A DNA stretch of 8,324 nt from Nitrospiraceae bacterium UBA6905 (GTDB lineage: Bacteria > Nitrospirota > Thermodesulfovibrionia > Thermodesulfovibrionales > UBA6898): positions 1 to 8,324 of the forward strand of contig DKBH01000009.1 of the NCBI GenBank assembly GCA_002451165.1, in the 5' to 3' direction. Shown here in pieces: positions 1 to 6,193 of this stretch. Numbering within the stretch: the first letter of the stretch is position 1; each line of letters starts with the position of its first letter. Under the pieces are notes generated by a model. The model saw only the letters and a program-made list of their open reading frames with translations, made no database searches and was not told the origin of the DNA. Both the position numbers and the translations under genes were made by a program.

Positions 1-384
1 AGGTGGTCTCCCAAACAGATCATCTCCCATATCTCCGGACCGGATGGCATCGGGTTTATGCCGGCAATCAGGCGTGTACTGGAAGAGGATACCCCTCGCA
101 TCGACATCGTAGCCGAGGATCCCTTCTTCACGGAGAGGCGGGCAAAGCTGACGATGCAGGAACTCTTCAGTGAGTTCGCAGAGGAGTACGAAAGGATAGC
201 TGTTTTTCTGGATCACGCATCAGAAGATCAGTTAGCCAGAACAGTTCATATCCCCCTCTTCCGGGAAACGCCTTTAGGGGAATACCTGACGCTCGGTAAA
301 TTCATCGGCGCCATCTGCGGCTGGCATCTGGAATTTCATCTTAAGCATGTGAAGGAAGTCCTGCAGGCCCTCGGAACGAGATGA
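1..384 (+). CDS. DinB-superfamily protein, 5' truncated by window edge
   Basis: The frame is open from base 1, so the gene begins outside the window and 127 C-terminal residues are visible; ATG 58 is internal. The visible start reads WSPKQIISHISGPDG, the usual DinB/YfiT pattern in which a conserved Trp precedes a helix carrying the first metal-ligand His. Near the C-terminus GWHLEFHLKHVKEVLQ supplies the His-x3-His pair that completes the three-His metal site of this four-helix-bundle fold. Members are metal-dependent proteins, often thiol-linked transferases or of unknown role, and are usually about 150-180 residues, so roughly a quarter is missing. The fold is clear; the substrate cannot be told. 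The next gene follows after 24 nt on the same strand, suggesting co-transcription. Confidence 0.85.
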   Translation, partial: RWSPKQIISHISGPDGIGFMPAIRRVLEEDTPRIDIVAEDPFFTERRAKLTMQELFSEFAEEYERIAVFLDHASEDQLARTVHIPLFRETPLGEYLTLGKFIGAICGWHLEFHLKHVKEVLQALGTR

Positions 385-408
385 ACGCGGCAGAACGTAT
401 GTTGCACC

Positions 409-570
409 GTGAATAAACTTCTTCTCTTTATCGGGGCAACGATCGGCAGTGCCTTCGGCTGGTGGTTGGGATCATGTATCGGGATCATGACAGCCTATAC
501 TGCAAGTGTTGTCTTCACTGCCGTGGGGATATATGCAGCCCGACTGTTCGTCATGAATTACCTTGCATAA
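409..570 (+). CDS. Small two-helix membrane protein (53 aa), GTG start
   Basis: An open frame from GTG 409 to TAA 570 encodes 53 residues, almost all hydrophobic. Two predicted membrane segments lie at about residues 3-22 (LLLFIGATIGSAFGWWLG) and 26-46 (IMTAYTASVVFTAVGIYAAR), joined by a short turn with one Cys. Glycine spacing (GATIGSAFGWWLG) suits tight helix packing. It sits between the DinB-like gene (24 nt upstream) and the tautomerase gene (12 nt downstream), filling the gap as an operon member would. No strong Shine-Dalgarno site precedes the GTG, so it may be translationally coupled to the upstream gene. I do not recognise a named family; small proteins of this type, with a glycine-rich first helix and a basic exit, recur in environmental bacteria. 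The function is unknown. Confidence 0.7.
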   Translation: MNKLLLFIGATIGSAFGWWLGSCIGIMTAYTASVVFTAVGIYAARLFVMNYLA

Positions 571-582
571 GGAGGCGTCTGC

Positions 583-786
583 ATGCCATATGTGAATATT
601 AAGATCACCAAAGAGGGAGCGTCCGCAGAGAAGAAAGCCGAGCTTATCAGAGGCGCAACCAAGCTGCTCCGGGATGTCCTGGGGAAAAATCCTCAGACAA
701 CGATCGTGGTGATCGAAGAAATTGAGACCGACAACTGGGGCATCGGCGGAGAAACAGTCACCCGAAGACGGCAGCAGGGGAAGTGA
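583..786 (+). CDS. 4-oxalocrotonate tautomerase-like protein (67 aa)
   Basis: The product starts MPYVNIKI, so removal of Met exposes the N-terminal proline that is the catalytic base in the tautomerase superfamily. The length (about 60-70 aa) and the late GIGGE motif (residues 53-57) fit the 4-OT family, whose members are homohexamers of beta-alpha-beta subunits in the cytosol that move protons between keto and enol forms of 2-oxo acids. By hand alignment with classical 4-OT, the two substrate-binding arginines (Arg11, Arg39) are replaced by Ala and Ile, and Phe50 by Trp. The reaction is therefore probably not 2-hydroxymuconate tautomerisation, and no aromatic meta-cleavage genes are nearby. 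A good ribosome site (AAGGAGG, ending at 575) precedes ATG 583, and the membrane protein gene ends 12 nt upstream. The family call is firm; the substrate is unknown. Confidence 0.88.
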   Translation: MPYVNIKITKEGASAEKKAELIRGATKLLRDVLGKNPQTTIVVIEEIETDNWGIGGETVTRRRQQGK

Positions 787-835
787 TAGTATTTTTGTCG
801 CTGCGCCCTGGCAGCTCTTTCGCCTATTCAGAATA

Positions 836-892
836 AGGGGATGACCGAACGCCGCAGCATATTTGCGATGTTTGGTCCGGTCTGCTTCCCCT
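836..892. repeat. Imperfect long inverted repeat in convergent intergenic region
   Basis: The 258-base gap (787-1044) between the convergent tautomerase and secreted-protein genes has no supportable gene. It contains a stem built of AGGGGA 836-841 with TCCCCT 887-892, GACCGAAC 843-850 with GTTTGGTC 870-877 (one G-U pair), and CGCA 853-856 with TGCG 864-867 around a 7-nt loop. The right side has an unpaired stretch at about 878-886. There is no T-tract on either side, so it is not a classical terminator, though its position would suit one serving both strands. A weaker hairpin (GCTGC 800-804, GCAGC 811-815, then TCTTT) lies just after the tautomerase stop and might terminate that transcript. 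Confidence 0.5.
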
Positions 893-1044
893 ATCCCTAT
901 CACCCCGCATCATCCTGAAAAAGTCATGCCGAAGCGCAATGCGGCAAAGAGCATATCCGCAAGAAGCCGCGGCAATAAAAACCTTCAGCACTTGAAACAT
1001 CGCCACAGTCTCCCGAAATACGGTCATGAACAATTTGTGCGAGA

Positions 1045-1971
1045 TCAGCGGACTTCGACCATGAACTCGATCAGCCGGACCTTGCCCTCATGTTGTATCT
1101 CGGAGAAAACTTTGTAAGTCCCCTTGACCGGGAATACCACACTCGCCTCTATCTCGGGACCGAACTTTGTCCCGGCCGGAACGCTGTGCCCCATGTGCGT
1201 CGCCATATGCCCTTCGTGACCCCTGTGCAGCATGGCATCGGGGCGGTCTCCATGGGCATGGACAAAGTAGTGTTGCATACCTTCGTTGATGACGGCGAGA
1301 TGCATGGCAGCCGAAAGATAAGGATCAATATCAGTAACAGGGCTGCCGTTCTTCATGATCATATACCGGAGTATGGTTTCCTTCCCTGCAACAGGCTGTT
1401 CCGGAGATGTTGTCAGTTTTACGTCATAACCGGCGGAGTTCTTCTCCCGTGAAAGGTCTCTCTGTACGTTCCCCATCGGAGGAGCTCCCCCCACCTCAAG
1501 GTCGAGGAGTTCGGAATACCCCCTGCCCCCCAAAGCGAAATCAACGGCAATGGTATACTTCCCTGCCCTGGGAAAGGTAAAGAGTACTGGGAACCGCTCA
1601 GATTCCTTCATCTCCTGCGTAATGGGTCCCAAATCCTCGGCATGGATATGGCCGAAGACCGACAGATCCTCTGATATGATCACCACATGGAGGATCCTGT
1701 CATGGGTTATAGCAAGGTCTCTGACCGGTCTGCCCTCTTCATCCCTGATGGAGAACGTTATAGTAGCAGGAACTCCCGCCATGATCTCTGCCGGAAGCGT
1801 CTTCATATCCACGACCGGCTCTGGACCGGACGGCGCAGCAGCATGACGCTCATGCATATCATGGGAATGATGGCTGTGCTCTTCAGATCCGGCATCAGAC
1901 AGGCCTGATGCGACCAGCACCAGAGAAATGATGACAGCAAACGCTGCCCAGAGCTTCTCTCTCATCATCAT
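1045..1971 (-). CDS. Secreted two-repeat His/Met-rich protein, putative metal-binding
   Basis: The 308-residue product begins with a Sec signal peptide: basic MMMREK, hydrophobic core LWAAFAVIISLVLVASG, and a likely cut after SDA near residue 27. A His cluster follows at about 30-43 (HSHHSHDMHERH). Two related beta-rich repeats come next: about 50-162 with LHVVIISEDLSVFGHIHAED and FPRAGKYTIAVDF, and about 183-308 with MHLAVINEGMQHYFVHAHGD and FPVKGTYKVFSEI. Each has the H-x-H pair and the F-P-x-x-G-x-Y strand of YtkA-like secreted domains. A second His/Met-rich loop lies at 238-263. These features suggest periplasmic binding of copper or a similar soft metal; that role is inferred. The glucosidase gene ends 172 nt upstream on the same strand, far enough for a separate promoter. 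A strong ribosome site precedes three consecutive ATGs, so the exact start is uncertain by two codons. Confidence 0.85.
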   Translation of the reverse strand: MMMREKLWAAFAVIISLVLVASGLSDAGSEEHSHHSHDMHERHAAAPSGPEPVVDMKTLPAEIMAGVPATITFSIRDEEGRPVRDLAITHDRILHVVIISEDLSVFGHIHAEDLGPITQEMKESERFPVLFTFPRAGKYTIAVDFALGGRGYSELLDLEVGGAPPMGNVQRDLSREKNSAGYDVKLTTSPEQPVAGKETILRYMIMKNGSPVTDIDPYLSAAMHLAVINEGMQHYFVHAHGDRPDAMLHRGHEGHMATHMGHSVPAGTKFGPEIEASVVFPVKGTYKVFSEIQHEGKVRLIEFMVEVR

Positions 1972-1973
1972 TG

Positions 1974-1981
1974 CACCTCCT
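1974..1981 (-). promoter_or_regulatory. Strong ribosome binding site before a triple ATG
   Basis: Read on the minus strand, AGGAGGTG (1981 to 1974) lies just ahead of ATGATGATG (1971 to 1963). From the GGAGG core to the first ATG there are only 4 nt, to the second 7 and to the third 10. The second ATG (1968-1966) therefore has the best spacing and is the likely main start, although annotation by longest frame would take the first. Confidence 0.7.
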
Positions 1982-2025
1982 TGTTTTAGTATTGCGCACG
2001 TGCCACTGTTCCTCCATTGTCGCGC

Positions 2026-2058
2026 ACGCTCTTCTACAATCCACCGGAAAAAGAGCGT
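2026..2058. repeat. 8-bp inverted repeat upstream of the secreted-protein gene
   Basis: ACGCTCTT at 2026-2033 is perfectly complementary to AAGAGCGT at 2051-2058 with a 17-nt spacer. It lies in the 172-base non-coding gap 1972-2143 between the glucosidase stop and the secreted-protein start. No T-tract follows on either strand, so termination is unlikely; an operator or mRNA leader structure for the minus-strand gene at 1971 is possible. An 8-bp palindrome GCACGTGC (1996-2003) lies between it and the ribosome site. I could not identify a convincing -35/-10 pair in this gap. Confidence 0.4.
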
Positions 2059-2143
2059 TTGCCGATTGCGCTAGGGCTGAGAAAGGCGATATGATCTGAA
2101 AAGAGATGCTGCCGCTACTGCGCAAGGAGCAGACACCGGATGA

Positions 2144-4798
2144 TCAATCAGCACACCAGCACCATTCGATCATCTCCGCAATGAGACCTGTCCAGCCGGT
2201 CTGGTGGCTTGCTCCAAGACCTTTTCCCGTATCGCCATGAAAATATTCATAAAACAGAACAAGGTCCCTGAAGTGCAGGTCTGAGCGATAGCGTTCCTCA
2301 TCGCCGTGCACAGGACGCCGCCCCGTTTCATCCCTGCTGAAGATACCGGAGACACGCTGCGAAAGCTGCTTTGCAACCTCCCAGAGGCTGATGAGGTTCC
2401 CTGAGCCCGAGGGATATTCGACCTTGAGCGACTCCCCGTAATAAGTGTAGTACTTCTTGAACGATTCGATGAATAGATAGTTGATCGGTATCCAGATAGG
2501 ACCTCGCCAGTTGGAGTTGCCGCCAAAAAGACCTGTCTGCGACTCTGCAGGTTCGTACTCCACGCGGTATTCATCGCCATTCACCTTCACCACAAACGGG
2601 TTGTCCCGATGGTAGCGGGAGACTGACCGGATCCCGCAGGCAGAGAGGAACTCGCTCTCGTCGAGCATCTTCTGCAGAATCCGCACGAGGCGATGTCTCG
2701 GCGTAAGCGACAGCAGGATATCTCTGCCTTCCTGCAGTTCTTCAACAGCCAAGAATTTCCTGAGGTCCTGCCGGTTGTTTCGGAACCAGACGAACCGCTT
2801 CCGGAATCCCTTCAGCCGCTGGAACAGGTCCTTGCTGATGACCGAGACGGCAAGCAGCGCGGTGAGGCCGACCAGGGACCTTACCCGCAAAGGCAGAATG
2901 CCGCCGTCGGGAAGGTGCAGGGCATCGTAATAGAAGCCGTCCTCCTCGTGCCAGAGACCGTGTTCCGTCAGTTCGTTGAGCGATTCTGCAATGTGGACGA
3001 AGTGCTCAAAGAATTTGGATGCCACGTCCTCGTACGAAGGATCTGCCGTTGCGATCTCCAGGGCCATGTCCATGAGGTTCAGGGAGTACATCGCCATCCA
3101 GCTGGTACCGTCTGCCTGTTCGATATGTCCGCCCGTTGGTACCTCTCTGCTCCGGTCGAATACGCCGATGTTGTCGAGCCCCAGGAAGCCGCCCTGAAAT
3201 ATGTTGTGTCCCTCTGAGTCCTTGCGGTTCACCCACCACGTGAAGTTCAGGAGCAGCTTGTGGAATATCCGTTTCAGGAACAGGATGTCCCCCTTTCCTT
3301 TCATCCGTTTTTCGAGATGATAGACCTTCAGGGCCGCCCAGGCATGTACCGGAGGGTTCACATCGCAGAGGTTCCATTCATATGCAGGGAGTTGACCGTT
3401 CGGATGCATGTACCATTCGCGCAGAAAAAGGATCAGCTGCTTCTTGGCGAAGTCCGTGTCGATGCGCGAGAGCGGAACACAGTGAAACGCCAGGTCCCAG
3501 GACGCGTACCAGGGATACTCCCAGGTATCCGGCATGGAGATGACATCCCGGTTAAAGAGATACGGCCAGGTATGGTTCCTCCCCTGTTTTCGCGCCGCAG
3601 GCGGCATGGGTTGGCCAGGGTCACCATGAAGCCACGTCTCGATCTCGTAATTGTAGTACTGTTTGTTCCAGAGCAGCCCGGCATAGGCCTGGCGCTGCAC
3701 CTGGACTACATCGCTGACCGGTTCCTCGGGAATGAACTCCTCATAAAACTCATCCGCCTCGGCAATCCGCTGCTCAACTATCATGTCAAAAGGCCTGCCG
3801 AATATTCCTTTATTCGGCAGCTTTGCTGCGAGCCGCAGTCTGATGGTTTCGGAGTCCCCGCCCGGCAGAACGACTCGGTAGAGCGGGGCATATTTGGTGC
3901 CCTGCTGTCGCTCTCTGAAGAGGGCATCCTCACCGTTGATGACGGCATCGTGAAACGCATCCTTTACGAAGGGCGACGGATTGGGAACCTGGAAAAGCCG
4001 CTCGAGGTTCGTCTCATTCTCCGTAAAAAGCCAATCGGCAGTATGTTCTGCAGCGAAATAGTATCGCCCTAACTGTTCATGCGTAGCCTCAACGATGGTC
4101 CTGCGGCTGTCCGAGGAGCGCAGCACGATAAGAGGCCGTATAGATATCCTGCCGAACGCCCAGGTGTTCCGGAACCAGAGCGTCGGAAGCACCGTGATAT
4201 TCGCCCGCTCGGTTGCCCGGTTAAATATCGTTATCCGGATAAGGATATCGTCCGGCGCAGCCTTGGCATATTCGACAACAAGATCGAAATAGCGATTATG
4301 CTCGAATACTCCCGTATCAAGCAGCTCATATTCGGGCTCGAGCCGGCTGCGCGCACGGTTCGCATCCCGGAGCATCTGGTATGGAAACTCCTCTTGGGGA
4401 TACTTGTACAGGAACTTCATGTAGGAATGGGTCGGCGTGTTGTCAAGGTAGTAGTAGAGTTCTTTCACATCTTCGCCATGGTTGCCCTCTCGGCTGTTCA
4501 GGCCGTAGAGCCGTTCCTTCAGGATAGGGTCTCTGCCGTTCCAGAGAGCGAGAGAAAAACAGAGGTTCTGCTGAATATCGGAAATGCCGCCGAGCCCATC
4601 CTCTCCCCACCGATAGGCACGCGAACGGGCATGTTCAAAGGGGAAATACTGCCATGCATCACCGTCTGCGCTGTAATCTTCACGCACGGTCCCCCACTGC
4701 CGTTCGCTCAGATACGGACCCCACTGTTTCCAGAAGACTTTACGCTGTGTATTTTCGGTCAGCCTTATTTCTTCAGCCTTGCGGGCCTGTTTCTTCAT
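2144..4798 (-). CDS. GH63 / MGH1-like glucosidase (884 aa)
   Basis: This large cytosolic-looking protein (no signal peptide) has the layout of the bacterial GH63 'glucosidase' group, which is typically about 880 residues. The N-terminal beta-rich domain carries WGPYLSERQWGTVREDYS (26-43) and RAYRWGEDGLGGISD (60-74). The (alpha/alpha)6 barrel occupies roughly residues 360-884, with DTWEYPWYASWDLAFHC (424-440), GGHIEQADGTSWMAMY (556-571), NSNWRGPIWIPINYLFIES (761-779) and HQTGWTGLIAEMI (865-877). By analogy with GH63 inverting enzymes, Asp563 is a plausible general acid and Glu851, ahead of the HQTGWTG motif, a plausible base; this assignment is inferred. The family hydrolyses alpha-linked gluco- or mannosyl compounds such as glucosyl- or mannosylglycerate; the substrate here is unknown. 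A good ribosome site (AGGAGG, 5 nt before ATG 4798) supports the start. The gene has no sugar-metabolism neighbours in the window and is intact. Confidence 0.92.
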   Translation of the reverse strand: MKKQARKAEEIRLTENTQRKVFWKQWGPYLSERQWGTVREDYSADGDAWQYFPFEHARSRAYRWGEDGLGGISDIQQNLCFSLALWNGRDPILKERLYGLNSREGNHGEDVKELYYYLDNTPTHSYMKFLYKYPQEEFPYQMLRDANRARSRLEPEYELLDTGVFEHNRYFDLVVEYAKAAPDDILIRITIFNRATERANITVLPTLWFRNTWAFGRISIRPLIVLRSSDSRRTIVEATHEQLGRYYFAAEHTADWLFTENETNLERLFQVPNPSPFVKDAFHDAVINGEDALFRERQQGTKYAPLYRVVLPGGDSETIRLRLAAKLPNKGIFGRPFDMIVEQRIAEADEFYEEFIPEEPVSDVVQVQRQAYAGLLWNKQYYNYEIETWLHGDPGQPMPPAARKQGRNHTWPYLFNRDVISMPDTWEYPWYASWDLAFHCVPLSRIDTDFAKKQLILFLREWYMHPNGQLPAYEWNLCDVNPPVHAWAALKVYHLEKRMKGKGDILFLKRIFHKLLLNFTWWVNRKDSEGHNIFQGGFLGLDNIGVFDRSREVPTGGHIEQADGTSWMAMYSLNLMDMALEIATADPSYEDVASKFFEHFVHIAESLNELTEHGLWHEEDGFYYDALHLPDGGILPLRVRSLVGLTALLAVSVISKDLFQRLKGFRKRFVWFRNNRQDLRKFLAVEELQEGRDILLSLTPRHRLVRILQKMLDESEFLSACGIRSVSRYHRDNPFVVKVNGDEYRVEYEPAESQTGLFGGNSNWRGPIWIPINYLFIESFKKYYTYYGESLKVEYPSGSGNLISLWEVAKQLSQRVSGIFSRDETGRRPVHGDEERYRSDLHFRDLVLFYEYFHGDTGKGLGASHQTGWTGLIAEMIEWCWCAD

Positions 4799-4991
4799 GC
4801 AAACCTCCTATGGCCAGTATGACCACACTTTTTTAGGAGATACCCGAGATCATCAAAAAGGCAAAGAACGCACTATCGAGCAGAGTATCCGAATCGGAGC
4901 GAATAGGTATAACATTAGTTTTGCTGCCGCAAGATGACTACCTTCATCTGCATCTTATTGATTTCCCGGCATTCCACCTTTAGCCCTTCCA

Positions 4992-5026
4992 AGGAACCTG
5001 TTCCTCATGGCATGTTCTCCAACATG
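4992..5026. repeat. Two adjacent short hairpins in divergent intergenic region
   Basis: AGGAAC 4992-4997 pairs with GTTCCT 5000-5005 around a 2-nt centre. CATGTT 5011-5016 pairs with AACATG 5021-5026 around loop CTCC. These are the first two of four inverted repeats in a row (to 5085) inside the 432-base gap 4799-5230 that separates the leftward glucosidase gene from the rightward HMA gene. No gene in this gap is convincing. The rest of the gap holds a smaller palindrome TCCGA-A-TCGGA at 4888-4898, which may belong to the promoter area of the glucosidase gene. Confidence 0.5.
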
Positions 5027-5034
5027 ATTCCCTG

Positions 5035-5058
5035 CGATGCCCGTCAGTTCGGGCATCG
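5035..5058. repeat. Strong 9-bp GC-rich hairpin
   Basis: CGATGCCCG (5035-5043) and CGGGCATCG (5050-5058) are perfect complements around the 6-nt loop TCAGTT, and two further G-U pairs can extend the stem outward. This is the most stable hairpin in the window. It is not followed by a T-run on either strand, so it is not a textbook intrinsic terminator. It lies about 100 nt upstream of the -10 element for the HMA gene and about 240 nt upstream of the glucosidase start. Confidence 0.65.
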
Positions 5059-5071
5059 TGCAATAAGATCC

Positions 5072-5085
5072 ATTCCGATCGGAAT
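5072..5085. repeat. Perfect 14-bp palindrome, candidate operator
   Basis: ATTCCGATCGGAAT is identical to its own reverse complement. It is followed on the plus strand by CTTTTGTT, so with the preceding sequence it could act as a weak terminator, but a loop-less perfect palindrome is more typical of a dimeric repressor or activator site. The core TCCGA/TCGGA recurs at 4888-4898 (TCCGAATCGGA) with one extra central base. The regulator is unknown and no regulator gene is in the window. Confidence 0.5.
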
Positions 5086-5157
5086 CTTTTGTTACATCAT
5101 ATCAGATATATTCCGGACATTGTGGAAGAAAGATAATTCAGCTAAGGGCTTTTTTGG

Positions 5158-5166
5158 TGATATAAT
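5158..5166 (+). promoter_or_regulatory. Extended -10 promoter for the HMA-wrbA genes
   Basis: TGATATAAT is a perfect extended -10 element (TGn followed by TATAAT at 5161-5166). A poor -35 match, TTCAGC at 5137-5142, lies 18 nt upstream, as is common with extended -10 promoters. Transcription would start near 5173, giving a leader of roughly 58 nt before ATG 5231. Confidence 0.65.
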
Positions 5167-5184
5167 GAATTTATTATGATACTG

Positions 5185-5204
5185 CGCGGTAACACCTGAC
5201 CGCG
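5185..5204 (+). promoter_or_regulatory. Leader hairpin before the HMA gene
   Basis: CGCGGT (5185-5190) and ACCGCG (5199-5204) form a perfect 6-bp stem with loop AACACCTG. It lies between the predicted transcription start near 5173 and the ribosome site GGGGAGG at 5215-5221, so it would form in the 5' leader. It could protect the mRNA 5' end or modulate translation; it does not cover the ribosome site itself. Confidence 0.45.
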
Positions 5205-5230
5205 GAGACTTACAGGGGAGGTAAAAGACC

Positions 5231-5446
5231 ATGAAGAAAGTTTCTTTCGGCGTGGAGAAAAACTTTTGTGCCGAATGTTCTCTTGCGCTGAGAAGATTTA
5301 TCGGCCATATGGACGGCGTAGAATCCATCGACGTAGAAAACGGCATGGTCGCTATCTCGTTCGATGACGCAAAGATTCCGGAGGATATGGTCGTCAGAAT
5401 CACCAAGAACAACATCGAGAAGCTCGGCTACAAACTCACCGATTAA
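5231..5446 (+). CDS. Heavy-metal-associated (HMA) domain protein, 71 aa
   Basis: The length, beta-alpha-beta-beta-alpha-beta pattern and an early C-x-x-C (Cys13-Ala-Glu-Cys16) match single-domain HMA metallochaperones of the CopZ/Atx1 type, which carry Cu(I) in the cytosol to P-type ATPases or regulators. Typical downstream signatures are present: MDGVESIDVENGMVAISFDD and the late LGYKL. The Met that usually sits two residues before the first Cys (M-x-C-x-x-C) is Asn11 here, so metal preference or partner contact may differ. The ribosome site GGGGAGG lies 9 nt before ATG 5231. wrbA follows after 25 nt, suggesting one operon driven by the promoter at 5158-5166. No copper ATPase or CsoR/CueR-type regulator is in the window, so the partner is unknown. 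Confidence 0.88.
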   Translation: MKKVSFGVEKNFCAECSLALRRFIGHMDGVESIDVENGMVAISFDDAKIPEDMVVRITKNNIEKLGYKLTD

Positions 5447-5471
5447 AGACAAATCCCTAAGGAGGCTGCAT

Positions 5472-6083
5472 ATGAAGGTCCTGATTGTTTTCTATTCAAT
5501 GTACGGACATATCTATCGCATGGCTGAGGCGGTTGCTCAGGGCGCACGGGAGGTGCAGGGCGCAGAGGTTGTTCTGAGAAGGGTTCCGGAGACCTTGAGT
5601 GAAGAGGTACTGACGAAAATGGGGGCCATAGAGCCGCAGAAGGCCTTTGCCCATATACCTGTCTGTACCGTCGATGAACTTCCGGAGGCAGATGCGATCA
5701 TATTCGGCACGCCGACCCGTTTCGGCAACATGTGCGGACAGATGAAGCAGTTTATCGATGCAACAGGAAAACTCTGGATGGCCGGAAAGCTTGTCGGCAA
5801 GGTCGGCAGCGTCTTCACCAGCACTGCTACGCAGCATGGCGGTCAGGAAGCGACGATCCTCACCTTCCATGTTCCGCTCTTTGCCCAGGGCATGATCGTC
5901 GTCGGTCTGCCCTATGCCTTTCAGGGGCTGCTGAAGATGGATGAGATCACCGGCGGTTCGCCGTACGGCGCATCGACCATCGCCGGCACCGGTGGTGAAC
6001 GCTCACCGACCGAAAATGAGCTTGCCGGGGCCCGGTACCAAGGCAGACATGTCGGCACCATAGCCGCAAAACTGGTGCTTTAA
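5472..6083 (+). CDS. wrbA: NAD(P)H:quinone oxidoreductase WrbA
   Basis: The 203-residue product is a flavodoxin-fold, FMN-dependent quinone reductase that takes quinones to quinols in a two-electron step and so limits semiquinone and oxidative stress in the cytosol. Family marks are the FMN phosphate loop SMYGHIYRMAEAV (9-21), PTRFGNMCGQMKQFIDATGKLW (81-102), TSTATQHGGQE (116-126) and the late GGSPYGASTIAG (161-172). The length is normal for WrbA (about 200). The ATG at 5472 is preceded by AAGGAGG at a proper distance; an upstream in-frame start at 5364 would overlap the HMA gene and is rejected. The 25-nt gap from the HMA gene implies co-transcription. Confidence 0.95.
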   Translation: MKVLIVFYSMYGHIYRMAEAVAQGAREVQGAEVVLRRVPETLSEEVLTKMGAIEPQKAFAHIPVCTVDELPEADAIIFGTPTRFGNMCGQMKQFIDATGKLWMAGKLVGKVGSVFTSTATQHGGQEATILTFHVPLFAQGMIVVGLPYAFQGLLKMDEITGGSPYGASTIAGTGGERSPTENELAGARYQGRHVGTIAAKLVL

Positions 6084-6193
6084 CGTGCAGCGCCTGCCTG
6101 TTTGTGCTGGGCGATGGGGACGGACATCACCATGAACGATTGCCGGTGAAGTACATACAGCCTTTGGGCTGAACAGGAGGTCCGGAGGGTTCA

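Noticed and set aside
472..903. 143-codon minus-strand frame opposite the tautomerase gene
   Set aside because: It lies antisense to two well-supported plus-strand genes, with no ribosome site and no family resemblance.
824..1033. 69-codon minus-strand frame just downstream of the secreted-protein gene, with a partly hydrophobic start
   Set aside because: No ribosome site is seen, the C-terminal half looks like random Arg/Ser-rich translation, and it runs through the inverted repeat at 836-892. A real small protein cannot be wholly excluded.
1992..2010. Sigma-54-like -24 element on the minus strand (TGGCACG)
   Set aside because: The -24 half matches, but at the required distance there is CAATA and not TTGCA, so the invariant GC of the -12 element is absent.
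2693..4822. Three long plus-strand open frames (2693-3217, 3260-4072, 4079-4822) antisense to the glucosidase gene
   Set aside because: All three share the register exactly opposite to the glucosidase codons, where stops arise only from sense codons TTA, CTA and TCA, which the gene rarely uses. The translations resemble no protein family, and the minus-strand protein is clearly real.
4934..5179. 81-codon plus-strand frame in the divergent gap
   Set aside because: It crosses the palindrome cluster and the predicted promoter, has no ribosome site and shows no protein-like pattern.
5364..5471. Longer N-terminus for WrbA from 5364
   Set aside because: It overlaps the HMA gene, adds residues unlike the family, and a strong ribosome site sits directly before ATG 5472.
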